DNA of 62,656 nt from a virus: positions 1-62,656 of the IMG/VR virus record IMGVR_UViG_3300025141_013570; one strand, given 5' to 3'. Made by a program: the position numbers and the translations under genes. The stretch's first letter is position 1; each line of letters opens with the position of its first letter. Below are positions 19,701-27,900 of the stretch, piece after piece. The notes under the pieces are model-generated. The model did not search any database. It was not told where the DNA came from and was given only the letters and a program-made list of their open reading frames with translations.

Positions 19701-21212
19701 CTGTAGGGTGTCGAAATAACTGGCTAAAATCTGTGTGAGATATTTAAGCTGCTTTTGACCTTCGATGTCCTCTTCCATAATCCACGCCGGGATTGAATTG
19801 TAAATTGACGCATTGTTGTTAACATCATAGTTTGAGCCAGAGAGCTTCAGTCGGGCGGCGAGTGCGCGCACCTTCGGGTGGAAGGAATGAATAATGGGGT
19901 CTTTAAACTCTCGGATAGCAGCGTTAGAAATTACAATAGCTGATCCTGTGTTCCTCGACGCGCTGCTATAGCCCGTCCAAGCACCGTTGGTAATCCGGCC
20001 CGAATAGTCTAAGACCACAGAATCGATGGCGCTGTTTCCCGTAATGCCCTCGTTAAACTTATAATATACTCCCAGCTGTGTATTGACCTTTTGGGGCGTT
20101 TGGACAAAGGGGGTGGGGTCAGTATTCGTACCCCCTCCAACTTGAGTAAACCAGTATCGACCAATATCTTTTCCGGTACGTTCTGTCTTCCAATAGCGGA
20201 ATTCGTCTAGGGAGCCGGATAGCTTGCCTGCGCCGGCGGGAGCGGAAGAGGCGCTTGGAGAGGCAATCAGGGCCCCAATATGTGCTCGCAAAGCTCCGGT
20301 AACTTCGTTGAGGCCCGAAGAACCAAGGAGTACTTTGTTGTTGAGGGTGCCGTCGACATAAAAACTACTGTCAATACCCGTCGATGAAGAGGCTAGTGTG
20401 AGGGCGTAGTGGTGCCACTTGTTATCGGCAACCGACGCTGTGGTAATAGCCGTAGAAGAAATATTTTGTGTGAAGATGCCCGCGGTGCCCGACATCGCAG
20501 TGAGGCGGAAGGGGGATGTGCCGTCGGGAGAGCCAGTCAACTCTAGCCTTAAACGGCCATGGCTTTGGTGAGTGTATGCTAAACCATTCCACAAATCAAA
20601 TATAACTTCTTTTTGTGTAGATCCTGTTATAAAATTGGGCTTCTTTAACCAGAATTCAACGCTAACCCCTTTATTTTTTAAATCAAACTTAAGATTGTTT
20701 TCGCGGTTCAGAGCGCTTTCATAGTAATTGGAGCCCGTAAATTGTGAGGCAATTGGAGTCATTCCACCCGGATTTGGATGAGGCCCCCCCTTAAAGTAGA
20801 TATATTCGTTGGTGGTAGGAGTACCATAGCCATCGGCCGATATTGCACTAACTGCGCCGCCATTAGCCGAAAAGATAACATAACCATTTGTACGAGGGTA
20901 TGCGTTTTCAAATAGATGCAAGTCCAAATAGGTTGCATCGTTTTCCCACTCTAGTTTCTCTTTCAGAGATCCGTCATAGGGATAATCCTCATAAATACGC
21001 TTTAAAGCTTGATCATAATATTCTTCTGCCGAGCCATATTTCGCAAAATTCTCCGGGAAGCGATAATCCACCTGCGGGATGAATCTCTCCTCCTTAATGA
21101 TATCCTGAGTATGATATCCAACCGATTCGACTTCATCAGCGATCTGGGCCGCTGATTTATTAGTTATCGATTGAACTTCTTTGGCTTTATTAAAATAGTC
21201 TTTAAAACTCAT
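10713..21212 (-). CDS. Giant tail/baseplate protein with three LamG-like domains (3499 aa)
   Basis: An uninterrupted 10.5-kb reading frame. Residues 1-160 form a helical, charged N-terminus. Three concanavalin/LamG-like sandwiches can be seen at about 165-360 (VEFWLKK ... WHHYALTLAS ... LDEFRYWKTER), 1560-1740 (FSFWMKADTGG ... WYHVVATFAGG ... AAVWNRELTAAE) and 1945-2115 (SISFWLYLEDY ... WQHWTIVYDDD ... FAVWTRPLSALDVEQLY). About 990-1130 is a long helical segment. The C-terminal 300 residues are mixed and rich in Lys/Asp/Glu, with no LamG. LamG folds commonly bind glycans, so the protein may form large fibres or a baseplate skirt contacting the host surface. It is far longer than any T4 baseplate protein. 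Its place after gp25 and gp6 corresponds to that of T4 gp7, but I saw no clear gp7 similarity. Confidence 0.8.
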   Translation of the reverse strand: MSFKDYFNKAKEVQSITNKSAAQIADEVESVGYHTQDIIKEERFIPQVDYRFPENFAKYGSAEEYYDQALKRIYEDYPYDGSLKEKLEWENDATYLDLHLFENAYPRTNGYVIFSANGGAVSAISADGYGTPTTNEYIYFKGGPHPNPGGMTPIASQFTGSNYYESALNRENNLKFDLKNKGVSVEFWLKKPNFITGSTQKEVIFDLWNGLAYTHQSHGRLRLELTGSPDGTSPFRLTAMSGTAGIFTQNISSTAITTASVADNKWHHYALTLASSSTGIDSSFYVDGTLNNKVLLGSSGLNEVTGALRAHIGALIASPSASSAPAGAGKLSGSLDEFRYWKTERTGKDIGRYWFTQVGGGTNTDPTPFVQTPQKVNTQLGVYYKFNEGITGNSAIDSVVLDYSGRITNGAWTGYSSASRNTGSAIVISNAAIREFKDPIIHSFHPKVRALAARLKLSGSNYDVNNNASIYNSIPAWIMEEDIEGQKQLKYLTQILASYFDTLQLQIGSLSKLQTVTYPSSSHKPLPFAEHLLQSAGFVAPELFIDADVLEKLADRSEDRLYEKSLQDIKNTIYHNIYNNLVYIYKSKGTEKSFRNLMRCFGIDDELVKLNVYAGGVEYEVRNNRRNVSVAEKFVDFNTADNKNASVFQFQDPLDTTNTTGIVLGSNHLTGGYAHTLEADILFPKKPDQSATFYFDTNVISASLFGVHQPVSSETNTTWHSLDDTNFQVYAVRDEITSPNVRFVLTGTVGGHVPKLTSPLYQDTYNNSNWNLAVRIKPENYPLAGLAAQAQTGLKYTVELHGVQVEAGVLRNEFTVSETITPPVGFITGSRRTYIGAHRTNFTGSVLQSADVKVNACRYWMDYLNDRALRGHAFDTRNYGSFKPHSYAYPFQASGSYGGEILQADTLAFNWEFSQVTGSNTSGQFTVSDEFSGSAVTAATRFDWLGNILGKQHPALGTGFPASSIKVTDKDFVVASKLQLPENIQSSDAVTVLNLMEQKVFTRESRPIELFYAFEKSMAQALSVEMINYFATLKDIHNIIGEPVNRYRPEYKGLKVLRQRFFSRVSNNEIDFEKFYEFYKWFDSSLTMMLQQLVPASADFAENVRTVIESHMLERSKYQHKFQNVKQQLSAIEGTAVGSEESAEMSASPEDDPQGTGFYSANAYTKRVLGTSQPINFKRWALDHAPPPAAPGGVQPQNQKSIWWQTRAERNNLAIRAAAAKVNKNKQTILTSIKTANKRAQQAPYRFGGSGNYTLGGVGFNQNKRVNFVYRATEPFGPTNNNAAVNVVVGYGSGVEQLRNTTDVYHPAYKQRLGFEMDPDANRSPANTRKADGNLILPFSLYSSSVTDGANAAVVNNYATGTMITNLHHDLVYNSDIPMQSPFTEKFVGGRQYRHTEINAGSDDHLDRAEGWKIEFSGVDSATGADFDTPMLGVVPPNYEGGATNDTRASIPTAQRLRNVGTKRPVNIQNIKMVTSSLGTRLSGVLAQGSIGNYQKNYQVVQSNAREKNDPFFNDQSFDFALNPETLATRGRPPLTPLTRKSLYFDGSNQAVYWGAVSVSEWEPYIGGSGNDALPVSFSFWMKADTGGDAWPQLIRFGSNQQRNIQIYDSDGSFTTFRLEWRINADTTIGIVRSTTGGMTAGTWYHVVATFAGGNTGAQNLYINGTLDNAYVTPVEDPMDLTSGNPFIGGSNALNSYKGYLCDAAVWNRELTAAEAKSLYGAGSRVNPAMTVPDQLLSWLPLGSGPGDNISDDILPDQAYNVKKWNGDPANSPTIVDDSPPFGGYGSYTQNPGGDLDYNLPQRTGANSNQSIIVNRFAGCGYEVMSRGYMDPAHEELSVYNALPYRNLAVINYGLSGSASVDPIAAQTITVVDQIGKNRGLDQRSSLHCGPFGSDAAYGSVPALTYVTTPSYHKTNRNATNVSPKFIPVPTVGFSPGSHDGRAIELGTVTRWNELIGAGKDFSISFWLYLEDYDDFGTMVFTLGNYSHLSLWKTTASANWKIELWAGSMSPPGSAVKLGQWQHWTIVYDDDHPSIECKCYVDGVYVVGSNNNNTGYSSYPLNLGKYHSATSYNLIGNLANFAVWTRPLSALDVEQLYADGPGSDKQRAWLTDGPTRFNNTSVEWPPGISRNLVAWYRFSKRYGDTQSRIINQRPDRELDSKAVGPYSLAPASGSFYHWDFLPTYDNHYVQHAIPRSTQQYSWVTSSLANGRTIGSLYAPSAISASVIPGILSGSQINKAVTFNGMSLVTIDPVNANLGTLGFTLGTGSFDNSPTSSYLNPLNPYGIDSRRYPAALNFLNTVRNGPYGYPTWKQIRTGEGAVARRMRQENLIGALVPPPTVAGANGFIEGLKSNQAINYKEGPVDYGRSRPMIVAFEDNTTDPDEANNVVLKVPFQGKLEYFDNEGLNSRLGLQNRYVLTSENAVDTIRDYGLSSSLSAMYRYGQKAYPAITNAGTAEVRTRQNYSILDVWNDVRNLRSLPAGAYALDGATRAISSSVWPLDANLSVNFTGTVPGPAGWAVSFSRDNFASDILPRSVLDTPFRRYGAGILQNPYCRWGVSGSNTTGTPWPSASAGGFSISASVSYVMPIYGGGREYAPDGKHPGEGVILAEDGPYNILGNQAWTAATQTGIKPYKPYSVYSDNLQKLGKGMSIVPEFRISEHLEQYEELGYDYLNKLNNLFTLTGSTYPDSSYGEFYKTYTNADFLKFFKIVDDKLQGKANQDGKPLVRYSLDLKCDALLQFLPYKGFYPAERSVELGRLFKKSMADYDLSQYTEMAITGQPTLNPGGPRLTDAFSRILMEPLMAPGILFNSIKSGIGVGNFVVVNRAVDPGPTGISGPSADLEEYTPRIAGAPIMLPMLAGTLNTTPGKAGGPWLQVYGNTMNISTNYLNLANGSSSVDHFSGGGLNPAYTGGYYMHKIPFDAIRDPERYLNKQSVPNACIFDTGMGSASFMHATQNQMLAARRSYVRYSSNAASQLYKFAIDNFLCETYNFFQSQPKTFLSEEEDNFLSVKKDHYYGMKVVLKQPSWKYAGPNAGYPVHANNNLCPLQFGMYNNPMSFGPPLATYLSQSTSWGAGYTSLLAPTWEHVLPPHFYGQCEANIIFKAPYSGKASLDDIQAYSVIEYDKDVQLNRIHRRWRDLYNTSKENHGGNAIPMSRLTIFNQITSSVNIVEKLLVVPDGTTEQKARWMIQPKWETPVMNFYDVSSSATPGARGFYAASVSDQFPPSLGTTNPWGGTDPPKQFTRAIPVRGMWHQYGSIPTGSSGIFLSVEEIGGAAGRSSYNSTNYGEIEINSLPKIVGFDTIEKRIGTLQEGKLIEEAIVCVPFITTAGDRRFFDIDTDTQEFETQSSLLNKYIFPPTFDFLINETVNPIAFYAFEFSATLDQEDLQRIWQNLPPKLAESSKFQKQTSRIKIRGLVDRLLESDRDLQWMVFKVKRKAEKDYNIFKRKSLTEGTPIVQSSLDTPYTYNWPYDYFSLVELVSIDQEAVYTTEDLTEGLE

Positions 21213-21219
21213 ACCTTAA

Positions 21220-22713
21220 TTATTTTTCAACCCTAAATTTGAACGTTTGTGGCTGCTCTTGCCAGTCTCCTATACTATCATTGTAATAAGATAATTTAAT
21301 TTGATACATATATCCGCTTTCTAATAGGGACATATCTAAATCGAAATAATTTCCTTCTTTGTCATAAGACAAAAATGTGGAGTAATTGGAGCCCGTTCCA
21401 TAAGGTATGGCGTTAAGATTGTCGGTAACTCGTCGAATACTGTATGAAGCGCTGGTTATAATGTCAGTTGGATTTACAGACGTAGCCTTCGTATAGATTG
21501 TCGGATTCCAGTTTTTGTCTCTCACAAAAAATCTAAAGCGAGCCTTGTCGCTTGGTGCATATGTTTTCTTTAAGTTCTTACAGCTAGTGATGCGATTGAA
21601 AGTCGGCGCAGACTGGAATGTTGGCAATACTTCAGGGTATATTGATCCAGTAAAATACTCGACGGCGCCACTGTGCCACACATCAAAAAGCGCAGTTAGT
21701 GGAGTCGCGGCAGCTGTAATAGCCACTTGGGCCCTGTATATTCCGGCACTAATGTGTGTGCCCGTTACGTTGAGGGCAGCATTGTGTAGGGTCATCTTAG
21801 ACGCCGTGGGTGCTGTCGACCCGGAATACAGAGACATTAGAATATTGTTTGTCCCCACCGCTGGAATATTTACCAAACGGCCACGAACATAATTATAGAG
21901 ATAGAGGTTATTAAGATTGTCAGCAGCAGGGGCGAGAGAACTAGAATAGAAGAAGTTCTCACGATCATCCTGCACGCGAGAATCCCAGCGGGCTTCTAAA
22001 ACAGGCCGCTTAAAGAAGAATTCCGTCGAGCGAGCGAAAAAACGCTTCGTATAATAAGACTGGGTTGCTCCGTTGGGGTTGTTGATTAAAACCGAGGTAT
22101 TCTGTCCTGTTGAACTAGAGAAGTAAGCTTCCTGGCTAGCTGTCAGTCGGAGGCCGACGCCGTAGTTAGTAAGAGATCCGCCGATCCACTTCTCCACCAA
22201 AGGAGTAATATTGACCTCCATGTTTTCATAACCCATCGGGAAGGAAACGTTATAGTTAGAGCCAGTTCGATAGTCCCCACCAATTGTTGTCCAGCTGGTG
22301 GTGTTGTTGGCCTTTAGCCAATTAGATGTTCCCAAGTCCTTGTATTCATCCATATCTAGACCGGTACCCTCAACCCATGATCTAGAAATGGGAGCAACCA
22401 CGATATTAAACCCCTGTGGTAGTGTGAAGGGGTGCTCGGCATTAAAGACTTTAAGGTAAAACGATACGCTTCCGCTGGCGGGAATTGTGCCTGCGGTGCG
22501 AGCAGCGGAAATGCGAGTAACAGGAAAGTTTACAAGAGCGCGTGAAAGCTCTTGTGTGAGGCCAGCAGAGCCCGTTCCTTGGCCGTAGAGCGAGAAGACT
22601 GCAAGAGAGTCAGCATAGCCCATGTTAGAGCCCGTGCCGCGCGTTGTGAGGCCTCCTTCGAAGGCGTTCGTAACCGTAGTGTCAGCACTGGCTGTGTACC
22701 GAAAAATCGCCAT
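21220..22713 (-). CDS. DNRLRE-like structural/adhesin protein (497 aa)
   Basis: Residues 1-200 follow the pattern of DNRLRE-type beta-sandwich domains: ADTTVTNAF, then RALVNFPVTRI, ISRSWVEGTGLDMDEY, a W/GGDY loop, VNITPLVEKWI and NYGVGLRL. Such domains are known from secreted surface and fibre-like proteins. The C-terminal half is beta-rich and ends in an Ig-like segment (YQIKLSYYNDSIGDWQEQPQ). There is no signal peptide, which fits a virion protein assembled in the cytoplasm. The start ATG overlaps the gp6-like stop by one base. The next gene is the LamG giant, so both may form the host-contact layer attached to the baseplate wedge. Confidence 0.75.
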   Translation of the reverse strand: MAIFRYTASADTTVTNAFEGGLTTRGTGSNMGYADSLAVFSLYGQGTGSAGLTQELSRALVNFPVTRISAARTAGTIPASGSVSFYLKVFNAEHPFTLPQGFNIVVAPISRSWVEGTGLDMDEYKDLGTSNWLKANNTTSWTTIGGDYRTGSNYNVSFPMGYENMEVNITPLVEKWIGGSLTNYGVGLRLTASQEAYFSSSTGQNTSVLINNPNGATQSYYTKRFFARSTEFFFKRPVLEARWDSRVQDDRENFFYSSSLAPAADNLNNLYLYNYVRGRLVNIPAVGTNNILMSLYSGSTAPTASKMTLHNAALNVTGTHISAGIYRAQVAITAAATPLTALFDVWHSGAVEYFTGSIYPEVLPTFQSAPTFNRITSCKNLKKTYAPSDKARFRFFVRDKNWNPTIYTKATSVNPTDIITSASYSIRRVTDNLNAIPYGTGSNYSTFLSYDKEGNYFDLDMSLLESGYMYQIKLSYYNDSIGDWQEQPQTFKFRVEK

Positions 22714-24509
22714 TAGCCGATGGTTCCTTTAATGTCCACGTTTGGAAACTTAAGTTCAAAAATTGCTGTGGAAGGCGCGCGGAGGATATTACCATCGCTA
22801 GATAAAGCAGCCTCAAAATCAAAATTACTCTGGCTATATTGTCCCGCCTGCTTGGGAACGATTTCTATATACTGAACTCCCTGAACTCCTCGTACGCCTA
22901 TTATCTCGCGCTGAATGTCGGCAATCTGAATAGATTCTCCTATGTCGAATTGATTTTCTTCATAATAAGCGTTTAAAGTGTCGTTAATTCTATTTAAAAC
23001 AGTGTATTTGCTGCTATTTGCATCAATGGTGACGCGATAACTAATCCCAAAATTTATAATTTCAGCATCTAATATGTCTATTGTATCGTTAATCATGCGG
23101 TAACCGCCGAGCCACGTGGCCACATTCCGCTTTAGCGTTCCATTGGAAGCAATCAGTTTACCACTAACGTCAGTCGACACCACATACAAATTCAAGTTTT
23201 TCTTAAACTCGGCGAAATCCTTTACAATAGTGGCGCGATGAACTGACCCAAACTTGCCGGGCATCCCATATACAATGGACTGATAGTCTTGAGCTGTAAC
23301 TGCTCGGTTCTGTGTCGCAAAATAGCTTATAACCCGTTGCTTAATTTCTTCAGAGGAGGGAAGAGCAATATCTCCCACAAAGGGCTCGTCATTCGTTACT
23401 TCCAAAGAAGATTCTACTGCCGTACGAGTAGCAGAAAGAAGTGTCGACAAGTCGCCCGAGAAGTTAAAAATTGGCGCCTGAACAGTCATAATAGAATTAA
23501 TAGAAGCGTTTACGTCTGCGGTAGTATTAATGCGGTAAGCAATACGTAAGGTAGTATCAGCGGGAGCAACGCCCAGCTTGTCATTTGAAATAAGTTTGGT
23601 GGGATCAAAATCCGGGTCTGTTATATAATTCCTTCCGTGTAAGTCTAACATTAAACTTGTAGGATCTAAAACAGAATTGTTTAACAATTCTGAATCGGAG
23701 CCATGGCCAAACTGCAAGTATGATCTAGTGGAAGTTTGTTCGAGCACAAATCTGCGAGCTACCGGCACCGCTTTGAGAATATTTGGAACTGTCGAGCGAG
23801 TGGTCGCACTGTTGCGAATTGCTTTATAGATAGTATTTTGAGAAAGATTGTCTACTTGCACATATTCATGGCCCTCGCTATCAACGACACTAATAATGTC
23901 AGCCACGCGAGCATTACTTAACGGAACTTGTAAAAAGCGTTGAAATGCTCCGATTTTCACCTCCTCCACGGCGGCTCGACCAGAAACGGCGCGACCCAGA
24001 GCACGAATAATATAAGATGTTGCCTCTCCGGCTGCAGATGCCTCAGCAGCTACCACCTGGTTGCCGGCGGCGGCAAAATTAATGCTATCTATAAGAGTAT
24101 ATGCTCCTCCCCCCGTCGAGCCAAAGGTGGATCCAGCACCCAAAACTGGGGCATACTCTAGATCTGGGCCGCCGCCGATGGTGGCAGCGGGTACCTTTAT
24201 ATAAAACGTAAGGAGGCCATAAGATGAGGGGCTCGCGGGGAGTCTAAAACCAAACTGGCGGGCGTGGCGCACTACGTTATCATATTGTACCGAGGAGTCT
24301 AGAAAGCTTTCGTTTGCTTCGTAGTCCACATAAAAGGATAAGATATCCCCAATGTATGCCACGGTGTCGAGCATCAAAGATCCAAACGAAGCCTCACTAA
24401 AATCTCCATAAGTATTGGGATAATACCTTTTCGCATAATTTTCTAAGTCATTGCGAATTGAAGAATAATCTCTATTAGTATAATTTATAGCAGGCGGTTT
24501 TTTAGGCAT
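22713..24509 (-). CDS. gp6: Baseplate wedge protein, T4 gp6-like (baseplate J family)
   Basis: A 598-residue protein, close to the 660 residues of T4 gp6. The N-terminus is diagnostic: INYTNRDYSSIRNDLENYAK, then FSEASFGSLMLDTVAYIGDI and LSFYVDYEANESFLDSS, followed by a VVRHARQFGFRLPASPSSYG block. The middle section around residue 400 (ITAQDY-type: RAVTAQDYQSIVYGMPGKFG) is the conserved signature of baseplate-J/gp6 proteins. In T4 this protein dimerises to form the ring of baseplate wedges and triggers sheath contraction. It lies 19 bases after gp25, the order seen in many myophages. This is the strongest family assignment in the virion module. Confidence 0.92.
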   Translation of the reverse strand: MPKKPPAINYTNRDYSSIRNDLENYAKRYYPNTYGDFSEASFGSLMLDTVAYIGDILSFYVDYEANESFLDSSVQYDNVVRHARQFGFRLPASPSSYGLLTFYIKVPAATIGGGPDLEYAPVLGAGSTFGSTGGGAYTLIDSINFAAAGNQVVAAEASAAGEATSYIIRALGRAVSGRAAVEEVKIGAFQRFLQVPLSNARVADIISVVDSEGHEYVQVDNLSQNTIYKAIRNSATTRSTVPNILKAVPVARRFVLEQTSTRSYLQFGHGSDSELLNNSVLDPTSLMLDLHGRNYITDPDFDPTKLISNDKLGVAPADTTLRIAYRINTTADVNASINSIMTVQAPIFNFSGDLSTLLSATRTAVESSLEVTNDEPFVGDIALPSSEEIKQRVISYFATQNRAVTAQDYQSIVYGMPGKFGSVHRATIVKDFAEFKKNLNLYVVSTDVSGKLIASNGTLKRNVATWLGGYRMINDTIDILDAEIINFGISYRVTIDANSSKYTVLNRINDTLNAYYEENQFDIGESIQIADIQREIIGVRGVQGVQYIEIVPKQAGQYSQSNFDFEAALSSDGNILRAPSTAIFELKFPNVDIKGTIG

Positions 24510-24528
24510 TGTAGGTTTCCATCATTAA

Positions 24529-24921
24529 TTAGTTGTCAAACTGTATTTCAAGCATTGTACTCGTCTGTAAAGGAAGTATTGTAAATTCTATTGCAATAGA
24601 AATATCATTTGGAAAAAGATCTGGTGAATTTTCAGGAACTGAAAAGTCTATCCTGTTGACCTGAATATACTTCAAATATCGTTTAGTTTGTTCCAATATA
24701 CGGTCGTTGATCGTCTCATATGTGGAGGGGTCATTCAACTCAAAAAGATACCTCTTCACCCCCACACCAAAATCGGGATTCATCATACGTTCGCCCGGGT
24801 TTGTCAGCAGCAGCATTTTAAAGTTCTGTCGCGCTAATGAAACATAGTCGGTTATTAAGTTATATGGCCCAAAAACACTGTCTATTGTTAAGGGTAGTTT
24901 AGGTGAGATCCCAGATGACAT
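24529..24921 (-). CDS. gp25: Baseplate wedge subunit, gp25-like
   Basis: A 130-residue protein, the usual size for the gp25/W/TssE family. It shows the typical core: ISPKLPLTIDSVFGPYNLI, NFKMLLLTNPGERMMNPDFG, VGVKRYLFEL, then the helix with NDRILEQTKRYLKYIQVNRI. The family's conserved motif around L-x-T-x-P-G-E-R-x-x-x-P-x-F-G is complete. In T4, gp25 joins the wedge to the first sheath ring and nucleates sheath assembly. It is located between the 2014-residue baseplate protein (20-base gap) and gp6, matching known myophage synteny. Confidence 0.93.
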   Translation of the reverse strand: MSSGISPKLPLTIDSVFGPYNLITDYVSLARQNFKMLLLTNPGERMMNPDFGVGVKRYLFELNDPSTYETINDRILEQTKRYLKYIQVNRIDFSVPENSPDLFPNDISIAIEFTILPLQTSTMLEIQFDN

Positions 24922-24941
24922 AAAAATAATCCTCTATATAA

Positions 24942-27900
24942 TTAACACTCACTTGCATTTTCGCCTGAAACATTATCCATTCCATCGTCCACGTCAAAGG
25001 CATCTTCAAGTTTGTCTTCAAGAAGCCCCTTTAGAAGCATCAATAGTAAGTAGACAATACCAAAGGGGCCCGGAGGCATACAAAGGAGGCCTAAAAATGT
25101 ACCCGTAAAGTCGACGCCCTCTACTGTAATTTTGGGGAAGAAGTTGTCTTTAACTTCATCCGGAACATTATTTCGAAGGTCCCGAGGATCTTCCATGCCG
25201 GCCGTATATTTAAGGCCTTCCCAGCCCTCGCCCCCGGGGATTGTAAAGGGCTCCTTGGGGGGATTCCCGATAAAGACTGCGCCGGGGATTCCCAGGAGCC
25301 CAGTGCCCAAGAAGTTCTCGGAATCAATAGCAGGTAGGCGCCCCTCCGTCTCCTGTGCGGCAGTGCCTTCTCCCAAAACAAATCCTGCTTGGGTTGCCTT
25401 CATTGCCACAGCCAGCAGACAGAAAAGTATCCTTAAAACCCCTTCCCCATCTATATTGGGAGCAACACCCGGCATCATATTCTCGGCGCCGGGGGAGTCG
25501 TCGTACTCCGGAGAGTCGGGCGGAACCGGCATCTCTTTTAAGGGATTCAGGGCGCCCGATGTATCAATGCCTCCAGCCATTGTGCCGAAAGCAAACCCCG
25601 TAACATCTCTAACAATCTTCCAAATAGCCACGTGAGGATCAAGCATTTCGCTCACGCCCCGCAAAATTTGGATAGGAGTTTCAATAAGCATTTTGAGAAT
25701 AAAATCAATAGCCGACTGTTTGAGGCCCGATAAGGGATCGTCGCTGTTTGCCATCATAGCAGCCTCTGCTTGAGGAGAAACTCTTTCCGGCTGTGTAAAC
25801 CCGTCTTCATTGAGCACGGAATCTACAAAGATTTGAATGCACCTTTGTTTCGGAGCAAGGAGGAGTTTATCATATTGAGGGAAAAAGTTTGTAGTAAGAT
25901 AGTAATTTTCCATTATGGGAACCATGGTGATGAGATCCCGATTAAACGCTTTCCCAAAATAGTCCTCAAAAACCGGGTCGGCGATAATACCTATTAATTC
26001 GCTATTGGTGGCCTCTTTACCGTAATCGCTAAGTTGAGTCTGGAGTATCGGCTCCTCTCGGGTTCCGTATTGAGTAACCCCATCAATTTCCATGAGGCCA
26101 TGGCGAAGTTCGGTTTCACCAATTGATACCTGGTTGGCCAAGGGAATCCTAAGGTCTAGCCTGGACAAAACGAACCTTGCGGGGGGATTCACAGAAGATT
26201 GGTGCATCTCGGGGCCGCGGAGATGTGGCGCGAGGCCTATGTTTTTTGATAGCCGCGGCCGATCGGCCTGCGCAACTCCTCCATACTCATTGCCACTATG
26301 ATTTCCGCAATATGGGCTATAATACACTATATCGTATTTAAGACCCACTCCCTCAAACTGGATGGGGCTCAAGGTTGTCGGGTCGCCGAAGATATCTTGG
26401 GTTACATTGCGCTCGGAGGCCCCGGCAGACTGATTGAATAGCATTTCTTTAAATAATTCTATTTCAATTCCATAGTTCTCTCCGGTTGTTGCTGTTAATA
26501 TTTCTGGTACCGTACCATTTTCAAGGTGGGCAACGTTCTCCCACACTACTTTTCGCTCTAGCACAATTTTACCATACCGCAAAAAGGAAAAACCATCTAT
26601 ATCTCCAGCTCGTGCATCCATTTGGGAGCGCAATGAGCGCTCGGCAATCGTGTTTCGGCCCAGGTTCTGAAAATGTGTTTCGTTCCCAAGCAGTCCTGGG
26701 AAAACGCCAATACCACCGCCAGCAGCTTCGTTTACTTTTAGTCTAATTCGTTTCCCGGCCAGGTCGTCATCAACGGCCCAGGACTGCTTTCCTTGGCCTC
26801 TGGGACCGCTGCCAAAATTCATGGCTTCGAAGCCCAAAATGTCTTCTACAAAGGCTCGTGTTAACTTCTTTGGAGAAAGGTTTGGCGACGACTTCGTTAC
26901 TGCATTGGCGACAGCTGTCTTAGACTTAAGAATACGCTGCCCGGCACAGAATTCCACTATAGCGGGGAAGTCTGGGGCACTAAACGTTTTGCCCGCGGGG
27001 AAAATGACATCGCCCGCCACATTGGTGAGGCCCCCTTTAGCAACTGCCGAAGAGCGCGCTGCCTTTTTAGTAAAATACTCCACCATCTTTCGACTGATGA
27101 GGGGCTGGCTTTTTACCATGTCTAAAACTTTTTCGCGAATCTGAATTGAGAGGAACTCTTTAGTAAGAGGAGACCCCAACAAATCGTCAACGTGGTAGGC
27201 TGAAAAAACAAAAATATTTTTAATGATAAATTGAGCAATATGAATTTGAATAAGTAACAGAAACATGCCATACCGGATGACGTCTCGTATCTTTCCTTCC
27301 ATGCCCTGTAGACCGGGCGGCTTATCGTGACACAGAGCGTCGGCCATCTCGTCATTAAGTTCTTTCATGAGTCCGTTAATGTCTAGCAGATCGGCTACAT
27401 CGTCCGGGAGACAATTGCGGTTATCATGGAAGAAGGTAAGAGAGTTAAGTTTTGTAATATCAAAAACTCCATTAGTTCTTATGTAGTTAAAGCTGCTTTC
27501 TACGAGCCCGGCAAAAGCGCTCGGAAACAACAGCGTATCCAAATCTCTCTCTAATAGTTTGTATGCCGTAGGAGTGCCATAAAGATCCGGGCTCTCAACC
27601 TCATACTGGGCCAGAATGGGGTCACTAAATAGGCCGATATACGGATTGACATTTCGCGCTGGTGCGAATCCCGGGGGCTCATCAATATTAAAATCTATGG
27701 CTGCCGAGGACGTCGGCAGCAGAGCCGAATTAAGGACAACCTGTACATATTGTCCGTTAGCTTCGGCCGAGGATTTCATTGGGTATGTGATACGCAAGGC
27801 ATCTATATCAGAAGTTGTGTCGGCTAACACGGGCTCAAGTTTGGGGATGCCGCTACTATAAGTCTGCCCAGAACTAACCCATTGTCGTGGGCCCACGCGC

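Noticed and set aside
25132-25635. Open frames on the plus strand, the longest 167 codons
   Set aside because: They lie antisense to the 2014-residue gene and others, have Pro/Ser/Arg-rich shadow composition, lack ribosome-binding sites and show no known motif.
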